This document shows positions 1-6,018 of a stretch of DNA of 15,341 nt, one piece after another (the stretch's first letter is position 1; each line of letters begins with the position of its first letter). A program made the position numbers and the translations under genes. This stretch comes from Lachnospiraceae bacterium. GTDB taxonomy: Bacteria; Bacillota; Clostridia; Lachnospirales; Lachnospiraceae. The notes below the pieces were generated by a model, which ran no database searches, was not told where the DNA came from, and saw nothing but the letters and a program-made list of their open reading frames with translations. The stretch covers positions 1-15,341 of the forward strand of contig JAJBTR010000078.1 in assembly GCA_020860745.1 (NCBI GenBank), read 5' to 3'.

Positions 1-9
1 AATCTATAC

Positions 10-61
10 AGAGAGTCGGATTTATGTTAGAATGACACTGCAAATCCGGCTCTCTATTTTT
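10..61 (+). terminator. Rho-independent terminator of an upstream gene
   Basis: Positions 10-23 (AGAGAGTCGGATTT) pair with 42-55 (AAATCCGGCTCTCT) to give a 14-bp stem with one G-U pair, and ATTTTT follows directly. This is a typical intrinsic terminator for a plus-strand gene that ends before the window begins. Confidence 0.8.
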
Positions 62-75
62 GAAAGGAGAGCTAA

Positions 76-132
76 ATGAGCGAAAAGAGACACAATTACC
101 AATTTTGCAGAGGAAAGTATGAGAAAACCTGA
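76..132 (+). CDS. Possible 18-aa leader peptide or small ORF
   Basis: An ATG at 76 lies six bases after a good AAGGAG ribosome site (64-69), and the frame runs MSEKRHNYQFCRGKYEKT to TGA at 130-132. The peptide is basic and hydrophilic and matches nothing I recognise. The first arm of a 12-bp inverted repeat (102-113) lies inside the ORF, so it could act as a leader peptide for the phosphatase gene downstream. It may equally be chance: no conservation data are available and such short ORFs are common. The ribosome site is the only positive evidence. Confidence 0.3.
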   Translation: MSEKRHNYQFCRGKYEKT

Positions 133-184
133 GAAGATATGCAAAGAACAGGGAGTCAATTTTATGCCGAAACCTCTGCAAAAT
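102..184. repeat. Perfect 12-bp inverted repeat in the phosphatase leader
   Basis: ATTTTGCAGAGG at 102-113 is the exact reverse complement of CCTCTGCAAAAT at 173-184, with 59 bases between. In RNA this would close a large loop about 56 bases before the phosphatase ATG. No U-run follows the second arm, so it is not a normal terminator. Confidence 0.55.
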
Positions 185-240
185 CGGGCATTTTCAACGA
201 TTTCCGGGACTTTTGAGAAGAATTGAGGACTTATAAAAAG

Positions 241-711
241 ATGATAAAAGTATTGTTTGTCTGCCACGGCAATGTCTGCCGCAGTACGATGGCTCAGAGC
301 GTTTTTTCCTATTTAATAGAGCAGGCCGGTCTGGAGGATGTCTTTCAGATCGACTCTGCCGCGACCAGCCGCGAGGAGATCGGCAATCCGCCCCACTACG
401 GTACAGAACGGAAGCTCGCCGAGGAGGGGATTCCGCTGATCCCGCATCGGGCGGTGCAGATGACGCGGCGGGATTACCTGGAATACGACTATCTGATCGG
501 CATGGACAGGGCGAACATCCGCAATATGGAGCGCATTGCGGGCGGCGACCCACAACATAAGATTTATAAGATGCTGGAGTTTGCAGGAAGGAGCCGTGAT
601 GTGGCGGATCCATGGTACACCGGCGATTTTGACGCGACGTTCCGGGATGTTATGGCCGGATGCAGAGGGCTTCTCACGCACATTATAGATACAGATTTTC
701 GAAATCATTAG
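241..711 (+). CDS. Low-molecular-weight protein tyrosine phosphatase
   Basis: This is a 156-aa cytoplasmic phosphatase of the LMW-PTP (arsenate-reductase-like) family, which removes phosphate from phosphotyrosine, and in some bacteria phosphoarginine, in proteins. The N-terminal P-loop CHGNVCRS (residues 8-15) supplies the CX5R nucleophile Cys8 and Arg14. DPWY at 123-126 supplies the general acid Asp123. Length and the MIKVLFVCHGN start fit the family. I chose ATG 241; a TTG at 223 would add MRTYKK but is less typical, although the ribosome site for 241 (GAGGAC, 225-230) is somewhat distant. There is no adjacent tyrosine kinase or exopolysaccharide gene, so the target is unknown. It appears to be transcribed alone, with a convergent reductase gene after it. 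Family assignment is firm; physiological role is not. Confidence 0.93.
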   Translation: MIKVLFVCHGNVCRSTMAQSVFSYLIEQAGLEDVFQIDSAATSREEIGNPPHYGTERKLAEEGIPLIPHRAVQMTRRDYLEYDYLIGMDRANIRNMERIAGGDPQHKIYKMLEFAGRSRDVADPWYTGDFDATFRDVMAGCRGLLTHIIDTDFRNH

Positions 712-849
712 AAAAAAGCCTCAGTTCACCCTCCTGGATTCTGTGCTGCTTGCGGTGTTTTGTGCGCAGAGTGTACTGAGACTTTTACATTATCTTCTGT
801 TATCTGATAGTCGGATACCGGCAGCCGGCAGATAGAAAATTTTGCTGTG

Positions 850-899
850 GAAGTGCCTGCAATGCTTTTTATCTGTTGTTTTCTGAAGTGCCTGCAATG
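850..899. repeat. Pair of 15-bp direct repeats
   Basis: GAAGTGCCTGCAATG occurs exactly at 850-864 and again at 885-899, 35 bases apart. It lies between the convergent phosphatase and reductase genes, directly beyond the reductase stop. No known element is recognised. The rest of 712-912 contains only weak dyads (for example CCGGCAGCCGG near 820) and no convincing terminator. Confidence 0.6.
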
Positions 900-912
900 A
901 TTTATGCCCGTT

Positions 913-1836
913 TTACGGCAGTATATGCCCCGCAGCGAGATACAACCTGTACCATTCTTCCCTCGTCAGTGTAATCTCACTTCCCCGTATGATCTCATCC
1001 AGGCGGCTTGTCTTCGTTGTGCCGGCGATCATCTGAATATTGGCGGGATGCCGGAAGATCCAGGCGGAAGCGATGGCGGTTGGTGTGGCCTGATATTTTT
1101 CGCCTAAATCGCGGAGCGCCTGGTTTAATTCGGGATAGTTATCGTTATCACCTATGAAAATGCCTTTTCCAGAGCCGCTCTGGAACGGAGACCATGCCTG
1201 AATGGTAATATCATTCAGGCGGCAGTAGTCGAGAATGCCGCCGTCCCGGTCAACCGCTCCGTCTGTCAGCATATTGGCTTCCATGCCGGCTGCTACCATA
1301 CCGGAAAACGGGATGCTGAGCTGCAGCTGGTCTATGAGCAGATCTTGCCGGACACACTTTTTGAGAAGTTCAATCTGGCCGGGGCGTTGATTGGACACAC
1401 CGAAATACCGGACTTTTCCGGATTGTTCCAGCTTGTCAAAGGCCTGCGCCACCTGCTCCGGCTCCATCAGTGCATCCGGGCGGTGCAGAAGCAGCACATC
1501 GAGATAATCTGTATCCAGACGGGTCAGAATATTATCCACAGAACAAAGGATATGTACCGCAGACAAATCATACATGATTCCCGGGACAATTCCGCATTTG
1601 GATTGAATAATCATATCTTCGCGCCTGCATCCGGTTTGCTTCCAGGCTTTTCCGAACAGGGTCTCACACTCCCCTCCGCCGTAGATATCCGCGTGGTCAA
1701 AAAAATTCAGGCCGTGTTCCATGCAGTATGAAATGTGTGAGATGAGGGCGGATTCTTCCATATCCGCGATTCGCATGCATCCGATGGCAACAGAGGGGAT
1801 GACATGGCCGGTTTTGCCAAGAATTAGTTTTTTCAT
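913..1836 (-). CDS. Aldo/keto reductase, YdhF-like
   Basis: A 307-aa NADPH-dependent oxidoreductase of the aldo/keto reductase superfamily, expected to be a cytosolic TIM barrel reducing carbonyl compounds. The catalytic tetrad is visible: Asp47 and Tyr52 in FFDHADIYGGGE, Lys80 in IIQSKCG and His118 in LLLHRPD. VRYFGVSN and the C-terminal IAGTTKTSRLDE segment (cofactor phosphate binding region) are also present. HADIYGG, SKCGI, HRPD and SGKVRYFGVSN closely match what I recall of E. coli YdhF. The start has an excellent ribosome site (AAAAAGGAGGA, ending about nine bases before the ATG). It is divergent from the sugar operon and has its own strong promoter (2069-2097), leaving an unusually long leader of about 225 bases. 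The substrate cannot be deduced. Confidence 0.93.
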   Translation of the reverse strand: MKKLILGKTGHVIPSVAIGCMRIADMEESALISHISYCMEHGLNFFDHADIYGGGECETLFGKAWKQTGCRREDMIIQSKCGIVPGIMYDLSAVHILCSVDNILTRLDTDYLDVLLLHRPDALMEPEQVAQAFDKLEQSGKVRYFGVSNQRPGQIELLKKCVRQDLLIDQLQLSIPFSGMVAAGMEANMLTDGAVDRDGGILDYCRLNDITIQAWSPFQSGSGKGIFIGDNDNYPELNQALRDLGEKYQATPTAIASAWIFRHPANIQMIAGTTKTSRLDEIIRGSEITLTREEWYRLYLAAGHILP

Positions 1837-1868
1837 GTGAAATCCTCCTTTTTAAAGGCAGTGCAGCC

Positions 1869-1950
1869 TGCGATATTCGCGCGGGCGGTTGGTCGGTATG
1901 GTGTTCAGAAAGCGAATCCTTTTCGTTTGCGATATTTCGCGCGGGCGGTT
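1869..1950. repeat. Imperfect 22/23-bp direct repeat in the reductase leader
   Basis: The segment 1869-1890 recurs at 1928-1950 with one extra T in the second copy. Both copies end in CGCGCGGGCGGTT. They are 59 bases apart and GC-rich in an otherwise AT-rich intergenic region. On the minus strand they lie in the transcribed leader of the reductase gene. They could be protein-binding sites or a remnant of a dispersed repeat; no family is recognised. Confidence 0.65.
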
Positions 1951-2068
1951 GTGCCTGCGGGGCAGATCTGATGTAAAATTTTTACTTTAGAAGCTGCGGA
2001 GCTATTGTTTATCGTATTTGAAACCGTGTTTGACACTGCTCCCTGCAAATGAGATGCCGGATAGACTG

Positions 2069-2097
2069 AGTATACCAAAAACTGTCATACCGGTCAA
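2069..2097 (-). promoter_or_regulatory. Sigma-70/SigA promoter for the aldo/keto reductase
   Basis: Read on the minus strand: TTGACC (2097-2092), a 17-base spacer, then TATACT (2074-2069) preceded by TGG, an extended -10. Transcription would start near 2062, about 225 bases before the reductase ATG. Confidence 0.7.
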
Positions 2098-2164
2098 TTG
2101 AAAAATATGAAACTTTAAAAAGCGGTGATTATGACGAATTTTGAGAGAAAAAACGAGTATTAGT

Positions 2165-2180
2165 ATAATTTTAAAATTAT
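2165..2180. promoter_or_regulatory. 16-bp perfect palindrome between divergent promoters
   Basis: ATAATTTTAAAATTAT is a perfect palindrome midway between the two divergent promoters. It could be a regulator site serving both directions, but it is pure A/T in an A/T-rich stretch, so chance is a real possibility. The remainder of 2098-2246 shows no coding signal. Confidence 0.3.
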
Positions 2181-2246
2181 CTCTGCGAGCATTTCACTGA
2201 TTTTTTGTCAAAAAGGCATGCAAAATTAAAAACATTATAGAATTAA

Positions 2247-2275
2247 TTGACAAATTAAACATAGTGTTGTATATT
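2247..2275 (+). promoter_or_regulatory. Strong promoter of the sugar-uptake operon
   Basis: TTGACA (2247-2252), a 17-base spacer and TATATT (2270-2275) form a near-consensus housekeeping promoter, with transcription expected from about 2282. The perfect -35 suggests that repression, rather than activation, is the main control. Confidence 0.8.
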
Positions 2276-2302
2276 GGTCTGTGTTTAATCTGTGAACAGA
2301 TT
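2254..2302 (+). promoter_or_regulatory. Putative operator dyads over the operon promoter
   Basis: ATTAAACA (2254-2261) and TGTTTAAT (2282-2289) form an 8-bp inverted repeat enclosing the -10. AATCTGTGAACAGATT (2287-2302) is a second dyad, 7 bp around a GA centre, lying just after the predicted transcription start. Either position is a usual site for a repressor. No regulator gene lies next to the operon, so its identity is unknown. Confidence 0.5.
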
Positions 2303-2303
2303 G

Positions 2304-2345
2304 CGGCACTGACTGCCGACGCCAAATCCGTTTGCAGATTGGATT
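2304..2345 (+). other. Two small hairpins in the binding-protein mRNA leader
   Basis: CGGCA-CTGAC-TGCCG (2304-2318) and AATCC...GGATT (2325-2329 with 2341-2345) can fold in the 85-base leader, leaving the AAAAAAGGAGG ribosome site open. They may stabilise the transcript; a regulatory role is not shown. Confidence 0.3.
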
Positions 2346-2366
2346 ATTAAAAAAGGAGGAAAAACA

Positions 2367-3671
2367 ATGAAGAAGAAAGTATTATCAATTATGCTTGTTG
2401 GAGCGCTTGCTTTTTCCATGGCGGCATGCGGCAGCAGTTCCAGCAGTGAGACGACTACGGATGACACGACATCAGCGGCGGCTGAGACGGACGACACATC
2501 AGCAGAGGCAGAGACTGCTGAGACTTCGGATACGGACAGCGATGGCAGGACTGTGATCACTCTTTTCCGCTCTGACGATGGCAATGGCGCGATCGAGGCA
2601 GCGATCGAGGCTTTTGAGGCTTCTCAGGATGAGTACAGTGTAGAATGGGTAGTTGCTTCCAGTGACACTGATGAGAACCGCAACATCCTGAACACGGCTC
2701 TGTCGGCAGGCAGCTCCGAGTATGATGTCATGGCTATTGATACCTGCTGGGCAGGCGACATGGCGGCGGCGGGCTATATCGAGGCTCTCGACAGCTATAT
2801 GCAGGAAGCCGGAAGAACACAGGCAGAGTACAATGCAGGTTCCCTGCAGGCAGGTACATACAATGCGAAGACATACGCGTTGCCACTTTATCCGGACTTC
2901 GGCGTGCTTTACTTCAGAAGCGACATCGTATCTGAGGAGGATGCGGCTACTCTGATCAGCGGCGATTACACATGGGCTGACCTGCAGGCTATGGCTGAGG
3001 CGTACATGGGCGAGGGCGGCACCACTTATGGTATTACCTTCCAGGCACCTCAGGCGGAGGGTCTTGTCTGCAACGCAAATGAGTACACCGCGAACTTCAC
3101 CGATATCGAGGGCGGACTGCAGGCTATGAAGAACATGGTTGATTCTGCTGCTACCCCGGACGACATTCTGATCTATCAGGAGTCTGAGACCCTGACCAGC
3201 TATGTGAACGGCGAGACCGTATTCGCCCGCAACTGGCCGTATCAGTGGGGCAACTTGACAGATGATTCTACTGTCACCCAGGATCAGACAGAGGTAGCTC
3301 CTCTTCCGGGCGGCTCCTGCATCGGCGGATGGCTGCTTGCGATCAATGTGAACAGTGAGAATAAGGAAGGCGCGTGGGCGCTCCTTGATTATCTGACCGC
3401 AGGCGAAGGCCAGCAGATTTTCTGCAGCGTTGGCGGTTATGTACCCGGTTACAATGCATATCTTGAGGATGCGGATGTGCTGGAAGCGAACCAGCTGCTG
3501 ACCAAGGAAGGTTTCCTGAACGCTCTGGAGAATACCATTGCGAGACCGTCCTCTGACAACTACGATGAGCTGTCTGACGCGCTTCAGATTTCCATCCACA
3601 CCTATTTGTCCGGCGAGGCGGATCTTGACACCACGGTGGCTGAAGTGGAGGCATTGCTGGCTGAAGAATAA
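2367..3671 (+). CDS. ABC transporter sugar-binding lipoprotein
   Basis: A 434-aa extracellular solute-binding protein of family 1 (maltose/trehalose type), which delivers a sugar to the two permeases encoded after it. The signal peptide ends in a lipobox, with SMAAC placing the lipidated Cys at residue 21. Residues 23-60 are a flexible Ser/Thr/Asp/Glu-rich tether. The mature domain has features common in this family, such as YALPLYPDFGVLYFRSDI, FARNWPYQW and GGWLLAIN. Aromatic and acidic residues fit carbohydrate binding. The ribosome site (AGGAGG, seven bases before the ATG) is excellent. It is first in the operon, with a strong promoter and an intercistronic hairpin after it, as expected for a binding protein made in excess over its permeases. 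Family is sure; the ligand is inferred from the GH13 enzyme downstream, probably an alpha-glucoside. Confidence 0.94.
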   Translation: MKKKVLSIMLVGALAFSMAACGSSSSSETTTDDTTSAAAETDDTSAEAETAETSDTDSDGRTVITLFRSDDGNGAIEAAIEAFEASQDEYSVEWVVASSDTDENRNILNTALSAGSSEYDVMAIDTCWAGDMAAAGYIEALDSYMQEAGRTQAEYNAGSLQAGTYNAKTYALPLYPDFGVLYFRSDIVSEEDAATLISGDYTWADLQAMAEAYMGEGGTTYGITFQAPQAEGLVCNANEYTANFTDIEGGLQAMKNMVDSAATPDDILIYQESETLTSYVNGETVFARNWPYQWGNLTDDSTVTQDQTEVAPLPGGSCIGGWLLAINVNSENKEGAWALLDYLTAGEGQQIFCSVGGYVPGYNAYLEDADVLEANQLLTKEGFLNALENTIARPSSDNYDELSDALQISIHTYLSGEADLDTTVAEVEALLAEE

Positions 3672-3704
3672 TTGACATAAGCTGCATGATTATAGTGCAG
3701 GATT

Positions 3705-3762
3705 GGGGGATGCCGTATTGAATGCTGCTGCAAATGCATGTGCTTGATGCGGCATCCCTTTT
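3705..3762 (+). terminator. Intercistronic hairpin, partial terminator
   Basis: GGGATGCCGTAT (3707-3718) pairs with ATGCGGCATCCC (3747-3758), a 12-bp stem with one G-U pair, followed by TTTT. It lies in the 110-base gap between the binding protein and the first permease. Such hairpins usually reduce read-through and protect the 3' end of the binding-protein message, giving more of it than of the permeases. Confidence 0.65.
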
Positions 3763-3781
3763 GTAAAGAGGGAGAGATAAA

Positions 3782-5014
3782 ATGATTCGAAGGTTAAGCT
3801 TTAAACAATTTTTATTTCTTGTTCCGCTGTTTGTATTCCTGGGAATTTTTTCCGTATATCCCATTGTGGCATCTGTTTTATATTCTTTCTTTGATTATAA
3901 GACGAATAACCAGCAGCTGAACGGGTTTTATATGTCGGAGCAGCTGAATGAGACACTGTTCGCGGAAGATTGCGGATATGTCAGTTATTTTATTGCCTCT
4001 GACAAGACGATTGAGGGTTTGAGCGACGAGGATGTCGCTGAATTTGAAGCGATTGCCGCGGAAACGGAGGAGATGCAGGCGCAGTACGCGGACGCGACCG
4101 GAACCGTGAAGGTTTCCTCCTCAGAGATGGAGGAAGTGGAGGCGTTTATCGCGGATATTTCCGAACGGCTGACCACTGTATATGAAAATAATTCAGACCT
4201 TGAATTTTATAACGCTGAGAATATTCAGACGATCCTGGCAGAGATGGAGACCTGTATCGTGGAATCCAACTTCCACGGGCTCAGCGGTTACGCGACCCTG
4301 CTTCAGGACAGCCGCTTCTGGAAGGCGCTGGGGCATACGGTAGTATTTACCGTGATTTCCGTGGCATGTGAGCTGGTGCTTGGTCTGGCGTTGGCTATGA
4401 TCATGAATATGGCGATCAAGGGAATTGGCCTTGTCCGGACCACCGGTCTGATTCCATGGGCGATCCCGACGGCGGTGTCGGCTACGATCTGGGGGTTCCT
4501 GTATGATGGAAGCTATGGCGTGGTTTCCAAGATTTTTACTGTGCTCCATATCATTCCGAAGCAGTCGGCGATGCTGCTGACATCCAACGGCGCCATGGCT
4601 TCCGCCATCATCGCCGATGTCTGGAAGACGACGCCGTACATGGCGCTTCTTTTGCTGGCAGGTCTGCAGGTTATTGACAAGTCGCTGTACGAGAGCGCGG
4701 CGCTGGACGGTGCGACGCCGGTGCAGACGTTTTTCCGTATCACAATGCCGCTGTTAAAGCCCAGTCTGGTGGTTGCATTGCTGTTCCGTACGATGGACGG
4801 ATTCCGTGTGTACGACTTGATCGCAATTCTGACCGGCGGCGGTCCTGCCAACGGCACGGAGACACTTTCCGTCTATGCGTATAAGCTGATGTTCAGCCAG
4901 AGTAATTACGGGTACGGATCTGTTGTGGTTATCGCCATGGCAATCTGCATCTTCCTTATCGCATTGGCGTTTATTAAACTGCTCGGCGCACAGCTGATCA
5001 GTAACGATGATTAA
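3782..5014 (+). CDS. MalF-like sugar ABC permease with extracytoplasmic insertion
   Basis: A 410-aa inner permease subunit of a carbohydrate ABC importer (CUT1, MalF/ThuF/UgpA-like). TM1 spans about residues 9-33. Residues about 41-165 are an acidic, helix-prone insertion. The family pattern resumes at FHGLSGYATLLQDSRFWKAL (164-183), followed by five more membrane segments. The EAA loop, ESAALDGAT...ITMP (304-323), contacts the ATPase. Family members without the insertion are about 290 aa. The insertion sits between core segments TM1 and TM2, which is topologically where E. coli MalF carries its P2 loop, so it may touch the binding protein. The start has a GGGAGAG ribosome site. No ATPase gene is nearby; a shared MsmX-type ATPase elsewhere is likely. 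Family assignment is firm; the role of the insertion is inference. Confidence 0.93.
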   Translation: MIRRLSFKQFLFLVPLFVFLGIFSVYPIVASVLYSFFDYKTNNQQLNGFYMSEQLNETLFAEDCGYVSYFIASDKTIEGLSDEDVAEFEAIAAETEEMQAQYADATGTVKVSSSEMEEVEAFIADISERLTTVYENNSDLEFYNAENIQTILAEMETCIVESNFHGLSGYATLLQDSRFWKALGHTVVFTVISVACELVLGLALAMIMNMAIKGIGLVRTTGLIPWAIPTAVSATIWGFLYDGSYGVVSKIFTVLHIIPKQSAMLLTSNGAMASAIIADVWKTTPYMALLLLAGLQVIDKSLYESAALDGATPVQTFFRITMPLLKPSLVVALLFRTMDGFRVYDLIAILTGGGPANGTETLSVYAYKLMFSQSNYGYGSVVVIAMAICIFLIALAFIKLLGAQLISNDD

Positions 5015-5034
5015 CAGAAGGGAGGAGAAGATCA

Positions 5035-5874
5035 ATGTTAAGTTTTTCTAAAAACAAAGGACTGAAGATTGCCGTCTGGGTTTTTGTCGCGGTTTTCCTT
5101 ATCATCACGATTTTTCCTTTCTTCTGGATTGTGATTACGTCCTTTAAGCCGGAGGCGGAGATCCTGAGCAGCTACAGTTATCAGATTATTGCGAACAGCC
5201 CGACGTTTGAGAATTTCCGCATTGTTGTCCAGGAAAAGGGCATCATGCGTGCGGTAAAAAACAGTTTTGTGATGTCCGGGATTACAACGCTTTATGTTAT
5301 AGTGGTGGCATCCATGTCCGCTTATATCATTTCAAGATTTAAATTCAAAGGAAAAACGGCACTTATGACGTTTATCCTGGGTGTGTCCATGTTCCCACAG
5401 ATGACGATGATCGGTCCGCTGTTTAATATGTTTTATAAACTGAATATGCTGAACAGCTACTGGGTCAGCCTGGCTTACTCGACGATCACATTGCCGCTGG
5501 CGGTATGGATTCTGGTGGCGCATTTCAACCAGGTTCCGCTGGAACTGGAGGATGCGGCCAAGGTGGACGGATGTACGTCAATGGGCATCCTGTGGAAAGT
5601 AGTGTTTCCGCTGGCGGCGCCCGGTATTTTTACCGCGGCGATCATGACTTTTATCTCAGCCTGGAACGAGTACCTGCTCTCCTGTACCATGAACGTGAAT
5701 GAGAGCATGCAGACGGTTCCGGTCCGCCTGAGTTATATGCAGGATCAGTTTACGATATACTGGGGTCAGGTCTGCGCGGCTTCCGTGATCGTGATTATCC
5801 CGACGCTGATCATCGTGCTGCTGTGCCAGAAGCAGATTGTTTCCGGTATCGCGGATGGTGCTGTGAAAGGTTGA
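5035..5874 (+). CDS. MalG-like sugar ABC permease
   Basis: A 279-aa six-segment permease of the MalG/ThuG type, partner of the preceding MalF-like subunit in a CUT1 sugar importer in the cell membrane. TM1 covers about residues 12-36. The EAA loop reads LEDAAKVDGCTSMGILWKVVFP (171-192; E172, A174, A175, D178, G179 and P192 are the conserved core) and couples to the ATPase. The protein ends in QKQIVSGIADGAVKG, the usual C-terminus of the family, so it is complete. It starts 20 bases after the previous stop behind a strong GGGAGGAG ribosome site. Its TGA shares one base with the ATG of a possible 46-aa ORF (5874), which suggests translational coupling. Confidence 0.95.
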   Translation: MLSFSKNKGLKIAVWVFVAVFLIITIFPFFWIVITSFKPEAEILSSYSYQIIANSPTFENFRIVVQEKGIMRAVKNSFVMSGITTLYVIVVASMSAYIISRFKFKGKTALMTFILGVSMFPQMTMIGPLFNMFYKLNMLNSYWVSLAYSTITLPLAVWILVAHFNQVPLELEDAAKVDGCTSMGILWKVVFPLAAPGIFTAAIMTFISAWNEYLLSCTMNVNESMQTVPVRLSYMQDQFTIYWGQVCAASVIVIIPTLIIVLLCQKQIVSGIADGAVKG

Positions 5875-6014
5875 TGAAAGAGGTAACTTGTAGTAATGTA
5901 ATAAGAGACAGGTTCTGGCAAAACGATTTTGGCGGTGCGCTGACAGTAAGGATGAATGCAAAAGAAATTTTGATGCATGACGCCAGGGTACGGAACCGTT
6001 ATGACAGGAGTTAG
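5874..6014 (+). CDS. Possible 46-aa coupled small ORF
   Basis: The ATG at 5874 overlaps the permease stop (TGATG), and the frame stays open for 46 codons (MKEVTCSNVIRD...RNRYDRS) to TAG at 6012-6014. The stop lies four bases before the GH13 start codon, and the GH13 ribosome site (GGAG, 6007-6010) is inside this ORF. No family is recognised and there is no membrane segment or signal peptide. It is in the same frame as the main body of the GH13 ORF, separated from it only by this TAG. It could be a real small protein, a coupling ORF, a decayed gene remnant, or chance. Confidence 0.35.
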   Translation: MKEVTCSNVIRDRFWQNDFGGALTVRMNAKEILMHDARVRNRYDRS

Positions 6015-6018
6015 ATTT

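Noticed and set aside
720..791. CTCAGT...ACTGAG inverted repeat after the phosphatase as a terminator
   Set aside because: The stem is six bases with a loop of nearly fifty and only a short T stretch; not convincing.
1869..1950. Start of a CRISPR array
   Set aside because: Only two imperfect copies, no further repeats and no cas genes.
2499..3599. 366-codon minus-strand ORF opposite the binding-protein gene
   Set aside because: It mirrors the codon pattern of the lipoprotein gene, has no recognisable domain, and lies wholly within a confident gene.
3672..3696. TTGACA followed by TATAGT before the MalF-like gene, as an internal promoter
   Set aside because: The spacer is only 13 bases, too short for a working housekeeping promoter.
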